Shown here one piece after another: positions 25,971-34,326 of a stretch of DNA of 64,000 bases. Under the pieces are notes generated by a model, which did not search any database, was not told the origin of the DNA, and was given only the letters and a program-made list of their open reading frames with translations. The stretch is from Clostridium_AD sp050717535. GTDB taxonomy: Bacteria; Bacillota; Clostridia; Clostridiales; Clostridiaceae. The stretch is taken from positions 3,539 through 67,538 of the forward strand of contig NZ_JBOITM010000086.1 in the NCBI RefSeq assembly GCF_050717535.1, given 5' to 3'. Each line of letters begins with the position of its first letter. Within the stretch, counting starts at the first letter, position 1. The position numbers were made by a program, and so were the translations under genes.

Positions 25971-27128
25971 ATGAGGAGTGTTTTTTTAATAGCTAAAAAT
26001 ACTTTTAAGCTTATTTTTAAGAAAAAATCTAATGTAATAGTATATATAGTATTACCTATAATACTTGTTGTGGTGTTTATGGGTATGCAAGGGGGTTCTT
26101 CCAGCTCTAAAGTATCTATGGGAATTGTTAATAAAGACAACACAGAAATATCTGTGGATATGCTTAAATATTTAGAGTCTACTGAGAAATTTAAAATTGT
26201 ACAATTAGATGAAGATGATTTAGCAAAAAAAGTAGCTAGTGGAGATGTGCAATTTGCAGTAATAATTCCTGAAAATATGAAAAGCAAAGTACTAAACAAG
26301 GATATAGATAAAATTGAAGTAATATCTATAAAAGGTCAGGAGACTACTGTATGGATAGAAAATTATATAAATATGTATATGAAAAATATAATGGATATAT
26401 CAAAAGCCGCAAATGGGCAAGAAGAAATCTTTGATAAAATATATGAGGGCTATTCAAAACAAGAATTAGTGATTCAAAGTGAATTTGTAACGGATAATAC
26501 AAAGGAACATTCAAAAGGACAAGGCACAACTGAAAGTACAATGGGACTATTTATTTTGGTAATGTTAATAGGGGCAAATACAACCTCAATACTGATTCTA
26601 AAAGAAAAAAGAGAAAGGACTTATCAAAGAATATGTACTTCACCTGTAAGCTCAAAACAGTATATGATGGGGAATGTAATAGTGAATTTATTTATTGTAT
26701 TTATCCAGATAACTATAGTTCTGTTTTTAGCTACAGTGATTCTGAAATTTAATACCCATATACCGGCTATGCAATTACTAATTGTATTAATGAGTTTTGG
26801 TGCGGTGGCTGTATCAATAGGGCTTCTAATAGTGGCATTTTCTAAATCCACTTCATCCGCTGGTACTCTCTCCACTTTAATTATCACTCCATCTTGTATG
26901 CTAGGAGGTTGTTTTTGGCCAGTTTTCATTATGCCACCATTACTTCAGAGGTTATCAGATTTTATTCCGCAAAGTTGGGCATTAGGCGCTATAAGAAAGC
27001 TTCAAACAGGAGCACAGTTTAAAGAGGTGCTGGGTAATATACTAATACTATTAGGTTTTGCAATTACATTTTTCCTTATCTCAGTTTATAAAATGAAAAA
27101 GGATAGAAGTGTGGAAAGATTCATTTAA
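25971..27128 (+). CDS. ABC-2 type permease, LnrN-like
   Basis: A 385-residue permease with the same plan as its neighbour: an N-terminal helix (about 20-38), a long outside domain, and a C-terminal membrane block. PTRY-like local sequence KRERTYQRICTSPVS lies at the cytoplasmic edge, as in other ABC2_membrane_3 proteins. Its stop is followed within 20 bases by the next repeat cluster. Last gene of the putative antibiotic export system. Confidence 0.9.
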   Translation: MRSVFLIAKNTFKLIFKKKSNVIVYIVLPIILVVVFMGMQGGSSSSKVSMGIVNKDNTEISVDMLKYLESTEKFKIVQLDEDDLAKKVASGDVQFAVIIPENMKSKVLNKDIDKIEVISIKGQETTVWIENYINMYMKNIMDISKAANGQEEIFDKIYEGYSKQELVIQSEFVTDNTKEHSKGQGTTESTMGLFILVMLIGANTTSILILKEKRERTYQRICTSPVSSKQYMMGNVIVNLFIVFIQITIVLFLATVILKFNTHIPAMQLLIVLMSFGAVAVSIGLLIVAFSKSTSSAGTLSTLIITPSCMLGGCFWPVFIMPPLLQRLSDFIPQSWALGAIRKLQTGAQFKEVLGNILILLGFAITFFLISVYKMKKDRSVERFI

Positions 27129-27141
27129 AGCGGGTAAGGGT

Positions 27142-27260
27142 GGGGACGGTTATAGAGAGCTGGAGTGCTGGGGACGGTTAACAACTAATTTGCTTTTAAA
27201 TTATTTAAATTAAGTGGATAACGTGGATAACGTGGATAACGTGGGGACAGTTAACAACTT
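27142..27260 (+). repeat. GGGGAC repeat cluster 2 (three copies) with 9-bp tandem repeats
   Basis: GGGGACGG at 27142 (truncated copy), GGGGACGGTTAACAACTAAT at 27170, and GGGGACAGTTAACAACTT at 27243. Between the last two the 9-mer GTGGATAAC is repeated three times in tandem. The copy at 27170 continues into a sequence like the inner part of the complete element at 54301 (TTTGCTTTTAAAT). Confidence 0.85.
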
Positions 27261-27345
27261 ATGGGGATTTATATCAAATGGACAATCTTTTATAAGTAGG
27301 AACTTACAACTAAAACTATAAAGTTTGTTTAGATGAAATCTGTGA

Positions 27346-27351
27346 TATAAT
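27346..27351 (+). promoter_or_regulatory. extended -10 element upstream of trmB
   Basis: TGATATAAT has the TGN extension before TATAAT (27346-27351). No good -35 is present at the usual distance. Confidence 0.4.
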
Positions 27352-27418
27352 AATGAAGTGAATTTAAGAAAAAATTATGTAGTAATTTTTTAATATATGA
27401 ATAAAAGGAGAAAAATAT

Positions 27419-28084
27419 ATGCGCCTAAGAAAAAAATATTGGGCTAGGCCAGAACTAGAGGCTAGCCATATTGTAGTAACAGATCATTATGCTCATAAAG
27501 GAAAATGGAATGTGGAATTTAAGAATGACAATGAAATACATCTAGAACTAGGCTGTGGTAAAGGTGGTTTTATATCAGAAAAATCTAAGCAAAATCAAGA
27601 TATCAACTTTGTAGGTATAGATTTAAAAGATGAAGTCTTAGTATTTGCGCTTAGAAAAGTTTTAGAAGTAAGGAAAGTTAAAGAGGCAGAAACTTTAAAT
27701 GTAAGGCTTATGCCGCTAAATATTATGCTTATTGATGATGTTTTTGCAGAGAATGAGATAAGTAGAATTTATATAAATTTCTGCAATCCTTGGCCAAAGG
27801 AAAGGCATAACAAAAGAAGGTTAACTCACACTAGATGCTTAACTAATTATAAGAAATTTTTAAAGCCTGGCTCTGAAGTTTGGTTTAAAACAGATGATAC
27901 AGAGTTATTTGAAGACTCAATTGAGTATTTCAAAGAATGTGGTTTTGAAATATTATTTTTAACCTATGATTTGCACAATAGTGATTTTAAAGAGAATGTA
28001 GTTACAGAATATGAAGCCAAGTTTGCTGGACTCGGCATGAAGGCTATGTTTTTAAGGGCTAAACTAATTGTAGAGAATAAATAA
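27419..28084 (+). CDS. trmB: tRNA (guanine-N7-)-methyltransferase
   Basis: A 221-residue enzyme that methylates G46 in tRNA variable loops. The SAM site is LELGCGKGGF and the signature near the active site is FCNPWPKERHNKRRL, where many other bacteria have a DPWPK version; the Asn form is one I associate with clostridia. C-terminal TEYEAKFAGLG is also typical. AAAAGGAG precedes the ATG. Confidence 0.95.
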   Translation: MRLRKKYWARPELEASHIVVTDHYAHKGKWNVEFKNDNEIHLELGCGKGGFISEKSKQNQDINFVGIDLKDEVLVFALRKVLEVRKVKEAETLNVRLMPLNIMLIDDVFAENEISRIYINFCNPWPKERHNKRRLTHTRCLTNYKKFLKPGSEVWFKTDDTELFEDSIEYFKECGFEILFLTYDLHNSDFKENVVTEYEAKFAGLGMKAMFLRAKLIVENK

Positions 28085-28122
28085 GCATTTGAAAATATAA
28101 ATATTATTATAGTTATAAACAG

Positions 28123-28174
28123 AATTGTCCACACTAGACCCATAAAAATTGGGATTGGTGTGGACAATTTTTTT
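28123..28174 (+). terminator. terminator of trmB
   Basis: A perfect 12-bp stem AATTGTCCACAC (28123-28134)/GTGTGGACAATT (28158-28169) with an inner CCCAT/ATTGGG helix, then T7. Confidence 0.9.
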
Positions 28175-28213
28175 ATTGTATTATTCGTGATATTAAAGAA
28201 AGTTATTCAGTGC

Positions 28214-28249
28214 CTAAGAACCCCATGCCTTTAGGAGTGGGAGTTTTAG
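28214..28249. repeat. hairpin resembling an IS605-type end
   Basis: CCCCATGCCT (28221) pairs imperfectly with AGGAGTGGG, flanked by CTAA and TTTTAG. It resembles the right-end hairpin of the TnpB element at 39686-39713 in having a C4-5 A / T G4-5 stem, but no transposase gene adjoins it. Confidence 0.35.
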
Positions 28250-28344
28250 TTTGTAGTTAATGCTCACATAGCTGGAATAGTAACCAGTTTAAGCTAATAT
28301 AATAGTTTAGAATATGTAAATATTAATAGCAAGGAGTTGAGCAT

Positions 28345-29520
28345 TTGAATCAAGGAAATAAAAGGGTTTACAATAGTGAAGTTAGCATAATAAAAATTTT
28401 GATTATCATCATAGTTTTACTATTGGGTATAGATATTGTAAAGAGCAACGCCTTTATCAAATTAGATTTAAGGGTTCTTAATGATTTTTCTACAGTTTTT
28501 CTTAGTATAATTTTTGAAGGCATACCATTTATATTAATAGGAGCATTAGTTTCTTCAATAATTCAAATATTCGTATCCGAGGAAGCAATTGCAAAAATAA
28601 TACCTAAAAATAAGTTTGTAGGGGTTTTAATCGCATCTTTAGTTGGACTTGTTTTTCCAGTATGTGAGTGTGCAATTGTTCCAATAACTAGGAGGCTTAT
28701 TAAGAAGGGCGTTCCATTAAGTATTGCGGTTACATTTATGCTATCAGTACCGATTATGAATCCTGTGGTTTTATTGTCAACGCATTATGCTTTTATGGGA
28801 ATGTCATACATGGTAATAGCAAGAGCTATGTTTGGTATGATTGGCTCTATAACAATAGGCATTCTCATAGGGGTACTGCATAAAGATAGTCCTTTTAAAC
28901 ACCAAGTGGTTAGAAAGGCAAGAAGCACACGAAAAGCAGAAGGTGATTTTAAACATCAGAATGTAGTAAGATCTAAAAGTACTAACCATATAAAACATAA
29001 TCATATCCATGTAGACAAAAATAATGATAACTGTTCTTGTGGACATACTCATAACCATAGTAAATATGATAATAGGATTTTGAGAAACATAGAGGAAATA
29101 ATAACTCATACTAGTGCAGAGTTATATGATATAGGTAGATTTTTTATAATGGGAGTATTCCTATCAACGTGTATGCAAATTTTCATACCTAAGGAATTTA
29201 TTTTATCCATAGGTGGAGGTGTTTTATCTTCAATAATTGTAATGATGATGCTAGCTTTTGTATTATCAGTTTGTTCAGAAACAGATGCATTTATAGCAAG
29301 AAGTTTTTTAGGTCAATTTACATCCGGTTCAATTTTAGGATTTTTAATTTTAGGGCCTATGATAGATATAAAAAATACAATTATGCTTTGTGGAAGTTTT
29401 AAATTAAGTTTTGTAGCTAAATTGATTTTCCTTATAATTGCTATTTGCTTTATTTTGGCTGTAATAGCAAACATATTTCCGCTTGACAAGCTAACTAATG
29501 GGTTTGCTTTAGGGGTTTGA
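28345..29520 (+). CDS. predicted permease, DUF318/YcgR-like, with His-rich loop
   Basis: A 391-residue membrane protein with about eight to ten helices. Conserved GEL-like blocks include FEGIPFILIGALVSS, LVFPVCECAIVP and FVLSVCSETDAF, characteristic of the DUF318 (ArsP-like) permease family. A cytoplasmic or extracellular loop at about 210-250 is rich in His and Cys (HNHIHVD, NCSCGHTHNH), suggesting metal binding. The TTG start has AAGGAG eight bases upstream. It pairs with the DUF1980-type protein downstream, as ycgR does with ycgQ in Bacillus. Substrate unknown; metal ions are plausible. Confidence 0.85.
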   Translation: MNQGNKRVYNSEVSIIKILIIIIVLLLGIDIVKSNAFIKLDLRVLNDFSTVFLSIIFEGIPFILIGALVSSIIQIFVSEEAIAKIIPKNKFVGVLIASLVGLVFPVCECAIVPITRRLIKKGVPLSIAVTFMLSVPIMNPVVLLSTHYAFMGMSYMVIARAMFGMIGSITIGILIGVLHKDSPFKHQVVRKARSTRKAEGDFKHQNVVRSKSTNHIKHNHIHVDKNNDNCSCGHTHNHSKYDNRILRNIEEIITHTSAELYDIGRFFIMGVFLSTCMQIFIPKEFILSIGGGVLSSIIVMMMLAFVLSVCSETDAFIARSFLGQFTSGSILGFLILGPMIDIKNTIMLCGSFKLSFVAKLIFLIIAICFILAVIANIFPLDKLTNGFALGV

Positions 29521-29610
29521 AAAATAAAGGATTGAAATAACAGTCATATTTTATGCCACTAAGAAAATTAATAGCTAATAATTATCATCTGCTTACAGAT
29601 TTTGTGTGGA

Positions 29611-29640
29611 AAGCCCATTCCTTCAGGTTTGGGTGGGTTG
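29611..29640. repeat. hairpin resembling an IS605-type left end
   Basis: GCCCATTCC with GGTTTGGGTGGG forms a stem-loop like that at the left end of the TnpB element (GCCCACTT...AAGTGGGTGG, 38013-38038). It lies just upstream of the ribosome binding site of the next gene. Confidence 0.35.
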
Positions 29641-29673
29641 CACTTGCGAGTAATCAACACAAGGAGGATAGGT

Positions 29674-30555
29674 TTGAAAAAGAAGTTGAATTTTAATGAA
29701 TTAATATGGTTTCTTATATTGATAGGCTTCACTTGTTATTTTTACATGATTATTAGTACAAATAAATTAACACTATTTGTACATCCCAAAATGGTCAAAT
29801 ACGTAAATTTTGCATTGTATTTTTTTATTGTTTTGGTTATTTTCCAAGGAAAGAATATTTTCACTAATAAGAAAGCTAAAAAATTTAAGTTTGGATATAT
29901 AATGTTTTTAATTCCACTGTTTTTAGGATTTTTAATAAGGCCTGTGGGTATCAGTGTTTACAGTGCAATAGACAAGGGATTTTCATTAACATCACAATTG
30001 AAAATTGATGCATTGAAGCATAAACATACTGTTTTAGAGGATGGAACAGAGGTATGTGAACATAATGATGAAACTACTCATTTGGTTGAGAATACTAATA
30101 CTTCTGAGAATACTAATACTTCTGAAAATACTAATGTTACATTAGATTTACCTATAGAAAGTACATCAATTATAAATGGTGATACTATAAATGTGACTAA
30201 TGAAAATTTCGTGAATACTTATGAGGATTTATATGGAAATACTAAGGAGAACATTGGTAGAAATCTATATATGAAAGGTTTTATATATAAACAAAAGGGA
30301 CTTGATAAAGATGAGTTTATATTAGCTAGAATTCTTGTAAGTTGTTGCGCGGCAGATGCACAGCTGGTGGGCGTTTTATGTGATTTCTCTGAGGTAAAAG
30401 AATTCACAGAGGGTACTTGGGTAAATATAGAGGGTATATTAGGACAGCGAGTATATGCAGATCCTAAAAATGGAGAAATTAGTATAATTCCAATAATTAA
30501 AGTGAATAAAGTAGAAAAAACATATGAACAAAGCAATGAGTATATATATAATTAA
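29674..30555 (+). CDS. TIGR03943/DUF1980 family putative permease subunit (YcgQ-like)
   Basis: A 293-residue protein with two or three N-terminal transmembrane helices (to about residue 95), a His-containing stretch (LKHKHTVLED), a repetitive Asn/Thr/Ser linker, and a C-terminal domain with LARILVSCCAADAQ and WVNIEGILG, the hallmark of this family. The TTG start at 29674 has AAGGAGG six bases upstream. It forms a pair with the DUF318 permease 153 bases upstream. Confidence 0.85.
   Translation: MKKKLNFNELIWFLILIGFTCYFYMIISTNKLTLFVHPKMVKYVNFALYFFIVLVIFQGKNIFTNKKAKKFKFGYIMFLIPLFLGFLIRPVGISVYSAIDKGFSLTSQLKIDALKHKHTVLEDGTEVCEHNDETTHLVENTNTSENTNTSENTNVTLDLPIESTSIINGDTINVTNENFVNTYEDLYGNTKENIGRNLYMKGFIYKQKGLDKDEFILARILVSCCAADAQLVGVLCDFSEVKEFTEGTWVNIEGILGQRVYADPKNGEISIIPIIKVNKVEKTYEQSNEYIYN
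30090..30143 (+). repeat. tandem 18-bp coding repeat
   Basis: GAGAATACTAATACTTCT is repeated twice and followed by a third degenerate unit, encoding ENTNTS repeats in the linker of the DUF1980 protein. Confidence 0.75.
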
Positions 30556-30727
30556 GGAGCTAAGAATTGATAAATAGAGCAAAGGTTTATGAAGGCATGT
30601 AAATTCTAAATTATTGACATAATTAATGTAATGCTATAAACTTAATTGTGTTGAAGAACATTAAGTATTAGAACTTTTAGATTTAACTTTATGTAAGTAT
30701 ATTAGCAAAAAAAGTGAATAGATATTT

Positions 30728-31026
30728 TTAGGTGCCTATTATTAATTAAAATGCTTTAGCGGATAAAGCTACGTTAGAAGATGAAGCTATATTTAGTAGC
30801 TAAATTTATAGGTAGTAGTGAAACTACTAGCGTTGACTATTAATAAGGTGAAAAGGGAATGTGGTGTGATTCCACAACAGCCCCCGCTACTGTAATTGAA
30901 CACAAATTTTTATATCTACCTTTGAAAAAAAGGAAGGGACAAGAGTGAGTGAGTGAGTCAAGAGCCAGGAGACCTGCCTAAATCAGTAATATTAAGCTTT
31001 CGGCGGGAAAGAACTTGTAAAGTATA
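30728..31026 (+). ncRNA. cobalamin (AdoCbl) riboswitch aptamer
   Basis: Conserved blocks in order: AGGTGCC at 30730-30736, AAAAGGGAA at 30851-30859 with GGTG and a matching ATTCC, CCCCCGCTACTGTAA at 30881-30895, and the B12 box GCCAGGAGACCTGCC at 30964-30978. A long AT-rich insertion (about 110 nt) separates AGGTGCC from AAAAGGGAA, closed by CCTATTATTAAT pairing with ATTAATAAGG. A GAGT tetranucleotide run lies just before the B12 box. It precedes a terminator and cobQ, so it should switch off cobQ-cbiB when B12 is abundant. The rest of 30556-30727 shows no gene. Confidence 0.92.
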
Positions 31027-31053
31027 AGTTAGTGCAATAATAAAATTGTACAT

Positions 31054-31088
31054 AACAGCAGGTGTGAAAGCTTGCTGTTTTTTATTTT
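31054..31088 (+). terminator. terminator in the cobalamin riboswitch expression platform
   Basis: AACAGCAGG pairs with CTTGCTGTT (one G-U) around TGTGAAAG, followed by TTTTTATTTT. It sits between the aptamer and the cobQ ribosome binding site, which supports control by premature termination. Confidence 0.85.
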
Positions 31089-31129
31089 GTAATAATATAA
31101 ATATAATAAGCATAATAGGAGGAATAGTA

Positions 31130-32701
31130 ATGGCTAAAATAATGATTCAAGGAACTGCTTCATCTGTAGGTAAAAGTATATTAGTAACAGCACTTTGTAG
31201 AATTTTTAAACAAGATGGGTATACTGTATGTCCGTTTAAGTCACAGAACATGTCATTGAATTCTTATATTACATTAGATGGAAAAGAAATGGGACGAGCA
31301 CAGGTACTTCAAGCCTATGCAGCTGGGCTAGAGCCAGAGGCATTTATGAATCCAATTTTATTAAAACCTTCCTCAGATAAAAAGTGCCAAATAATAGTTA
31401 ATGGAAAGGTTTTTGGAAATAGTACAGCAATGGATTATCATAATATGAAAATTGAATTTAGAGATATGTTAAAGACCCAATTTGAGGAAATAGAGAAGAA
31501 ATTTGATATTATAGTAATGGAAGGTGCAGGAAGTCCTGCAGAAATTAATTTAAGAGATAGAGATATCGTAAATATGGGAATGGCAGAGCTTATAGATGCA
31601 CCGGTAATACTTGCAGGAGATATAGATAAAGGTGGAGTATTTGCATCCTTGGCAGGGACACTACTTTTGCTTAATGAGGAAGAGAAGAAAAGAGTTAAAG
31701 CCACTATTATAAATAAATTTAGAGGAGATTTAGAAATTTTAAAGCCTGGACTTACAATGCTAGAGGATATTATACACATTCCTTGCGCCGGAGTAGTTCC
31801 ACACTTTAGATTAGATCTAGAAGATGAAGACGGAACAGTAGAATTTAACAAAAAAATTACTGCACCTATTGATATTGCAGTAATATGGCTACCACATATT
31901 TCTAATTTTACAGATGTAGATGCCTTAAAAGCTGAAGACGATGTATCAGTTAGATTTGTCACAACTAAAGAAGAATTAGGAAATCCAGACTTACTTATAA
32001 TACCGGGAACTAAAAACACTATTGAGGATTTAATCACCTTAAAAGCTTCAGGCCTAGCAGAAGCTATTATAAAATATAGTAAAGAAGGCAACATATTAGG
32101 CATTTGTGGAGGTTACCAAATGCTAGGTAATACTTTAAATGACCCTGAGGGAGTGGAAACAAATTTAGAAAAAATAGATGGTTTGAAGCTTTTAGACATA
32201 GACACAGTATTCCAAGATGAAAAAATAACTACAAGGGTAAAGGCTCGTAGCATTAACATGATAGATATTCACTCAGCTCATGAGTCGAATAGTGAAAAAG
32301 ATAATTTAGAAAATCTTAATAGCAATAATATTGAAGTCTATGGTTATGAAATACATATGGGAATTTGTAAATATGGGCATAATGCAAAACCACTTTTTGA
32401 GATATATGATAAGAATATTCAGAATTCGTCAGTGAAAGGTGAAGAACAGAATGGCTTAGATGGTGCAATAAATGAAGCCGGAAATGTTATGGGTACATAT
32501 ATTCATGGAATATTGGATGGAGTACAATTTAGAGAATACATAGTAAATATTCTAAGGATAAAAAAAGATATGGAGCCTAAGAAATCTAAGGTGTATGAAA
32601 GTCTAAGAGAAAAAGAAATAGACAAGCTAGCGGATATAGTAAGAGAAAGTGTTGACATAGATTCTATCTATAAAATTATGGGAATTGAGAAGAAAGGTTA
32701 G
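31130..32701 (+). CDS. cobQ: cobyric acid synthase
   Basis: A 523-residue glutamine-dependent amidotransferase (CobQ/CbiP) that adds amides at positions b, d, e and g of adenosylcobyrinic acid a,c-diamide. The N-terminal synthetase domain has QGTASSVGKS, FKSQNMSLNS and GRAQVLQAYAAG; the C-terminal glutaminase domain has the catalytic Cys in LGICGGYQML and a His in YIHGILDG. I took the ATG at 31130, with AGGAGG upstream; in-frame sequence further upstream lies in the riboswitch terminator. Controlled by the riboswitch. Confidence 0.96.
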   Translation: MAKIMIQGTASSVGKSILVTALCRIFKQDGYTVCPFKSQNMSLNSYITLDGKEMGRAQVLQAYAAGLEPEAFMNPILLKPSSDKKCQIIVNGKVFGNSTAMDYHNMKIEFRDMLKTQFEEIEKKFDIIVMEGAGSPAEINLRDRDIVNMGMAELIDAPVILAGDIDKGGVFASLAGTLLLLNEEEKKRVKATIINKFRGDLEILKPGLTMLEDIIHIPCAGVVPHFRLDLEDEDGTVEFNKKITAPIDIAVIWLPHISNFTDVDALKAEDDVSVRFVTTKEELGNPDLLIIPGTKNTIEDLITLKASGLAEAIIKYSKEGNILGICGGYQMLGNTLNDPEGVETNLEKIDGLKLLDIDTVFQDEKITTRVKARSINMIDIHSAHESNSEKDNLENLNSNNIEVYGYEIHMGICKYGHNAKPLFEIYDKNIQNSSVKGEEQNGLDGAINEAGNVMGTYIHGILDGVQFREYIVNILRIKKDMEPKKSKVYESLREKEIDKLADIVRESVDIDSIYKIMGIEKKG

Positions 32702-32762
32702 AGAAAATGTTGGGGAAAAGGTTGGGTTGAGATTTGAAATTTGAGATTTGAGATTTGAGGTT

Positions 32763-32918
32763 GGGGACAGTTAGCAACTAATTAGAGAATATTGAATACT
32801 GAATAGGTGAAAGTCGTGGGGGGAAGGCTGGGGACAGTTAGCAATAAAAGTCGGCAACAGAAGTTGGGCAACAAAAGTTGGATAACAGAAGTCGGGGACA
32901 GTTAGTAATTAATTGAAG
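32763..32918 (+). repeat. GGGGAC repeat cluster 3 (three copies) between cobQ and cbiB
   Basis: Copies at 32763 (GGGGACAGTTAGCAACTAAT), 32830 (GGGGACAGTTAGCAATAAA) and 32894 (GGGGACAGTTAGTAATTAAT). Before them lies a run of GAGATTT-like heptamers at about 32731-32758, and between the last two a series of related AGTTGG/AGTCGG units. This 289-base gap holds no gene. Confidence 0.85.
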
Positions 32919-32990
32919 AAAGTTGAGAAGTTTTGGTAACTTGATAACTTCATAAAAAATCAGAAAAGTATAAGATAGTGAGGAATTAAT

Positions 32991-33959
32991 ATGAAAATAC
33001 TATTGGAAATGAACGTAATAGATTTAATATTGGCGGTAATTTTAGATGTATTAATTGGAGACCCATATTGGTTTCCACATCCGGTGATTTATATAGGAAA
33101 ACTTATTTCTATATTAGATAAGTTAGGCAGAAAGTTTTGTAGAACCAATAAGCAAATCAAGGCCTTTGGAGGGGTCATTGTAGTTATAGTAGCCTTTTTT
33201 AGTTTTTTAGTGCCGTTTATAATTTTATGTCTTTCTAAAGAAATTTTTTTGCTATACCATATTTTAAATATAATACTTATTTGGACAACAATAGCTGCTA
33301 GATGCCTTCATAAAGAGGGTAAAAAGGTGTATGAATCCTTAGCTAAAAACGATATTGAGGATGCTAGATTAAAATTATCTTATATTGTAGGGAGAGATAC
33401 AAAAGAACTTAATGAATATGAAATAATAAGAGCTGATGTGGAGACCATTGCGGAAAACACAGCAGATGGTGTTATAGCTCCTATTCTTTATGCAATGATA
33501 GGGGGAGCGCCTTTAGCCATGATGTATAAGGGTATAAATACCATGGACTCAATGCTTGGATATATGAATGAAAAATATAAACATATTGGATTCTTTCCAG
33601 CAAAAACAGATGATGTATTTAATTTTATCCCTGCAAGAATAACAGGGCTTTTAATTTGTTTAGCAGCTCCACTGGTTGGCGGAAATGTTTTAGAAAGTAT
33701 AAAAGTAATGATAAGGGATCGGAAAAATCATAAAAGTCCTAATTGTGCTTATCCAGAAGGTGCAGCAGCAGGTGCGATGAAAGTTCAACTAGGGGGCACG
33801 AATGTATATTTTGGCGAAGAGATGTATAAACCTAGCATAGGAAATAAAATAAAAGAGCTAGGTAAAGAGCATATAGTAGATACAATAAAACTAATGTATG
33901 GTGCAATGGTTTGCCTAGTAATAATCTATTTAATAGGAGCACTTCTTTTGATGGTATAA
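32991..33959 (+). CDS. cbiB: adenosylcobinamide-phosphate synthase
   Basis: A 322-residue integral membrane protein of the CbiB/CobD family, which attaches aminopropanol (phosphate) to cobyric acid. Landmarks are DVLIGDPYWFPHPVIYIG near the start, TIAARCL, ETIAENTADGVIAP in the middle, and the SPNCAYPEGAAAGAM block near residue 250. GAGGAA precedes the ATG. It is probably transcribed with cobQ, though a repeat cluster lies between them. Confidence 0.95.
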   Translation: MKILLEMNVIDLILAVILDVLIGDPYWFPHPVIYIGKLISILDKLGRKFCRTNKQIKAFGGVIVVIVAFFSFLVPFIILCLSKEIFLLYHILNIILIWTTIAARCLHKEGKKVYESLAKNDIEDARLKLSYIVGRDTKELNEYEIIRADVETIAENTADGVIAPILYAMIGGAPLAMMYKGINTMDSMLGYMNEKYKHIGFFPAKTDDVFNFIPARITGLLICLAAPLVGGNVLESIKVMIRDRKNHKSPNCAYPEGAAAGAMKVQLGGTNVYFGEEMYKPSIGNKIKELGKEHIVDTIKLMYGAMVCLVIIYLIGALLLMV

Positions 33960-34156
33960 AATAATTCAACTTGTAGCAATATGCATAAGTGAAATTATAA
34001 ATTCCATTTACATTAAGAACAATTTGGGGATTATTTAATAATAATTTGTGGATAAAAAGACAATTCATTTAATTAACTGTGGATAACTTTGTTCAATATG
34101 AATATTATTATTTCATGAAAAGGTAAGAGCTAAATTTAATTTAATTATGATTGAGA

Positions 34157-34244
34157 CGGGGACTGCTGAGACTTGAGACTGGGTGAGACTGGGGACAGTT
34201 AACAATTTTATGAGACTGTGAGACTGGGGACAGTTAACAACTTT
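34157..34244 (+). repeat. GGGGAC repeat cluster 4, upstream of the RAYT gene
   Basis: Two clear copies, at 34191 (GGGGACAGTTAACAATTTTA) and 34226 (GGGGACAGTTAACAACTTT), plus a degenerate GGGGACTG at about 34158, separated by TGAGACT units. The remaining part of the 33960-34326 gap is AT-rich with no gene seen. Confidence 0.85.
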
Positions 34245-34326
34245 AAAAAAATAATCAAAAAATATGAATATCACCTTGATATATAGGCAAGAATTTAGGA
34301 AAAGTCTATATGGAGAGGTGATTTTT

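Noticed and set aside
27204..27242. CRISPR-like short repeats (GTGGATAAC and the GGGGAC copies)
   Set aside because: Units are too short or irregularly spaced, with no unique spacers of constant length and no cas genes nearby.
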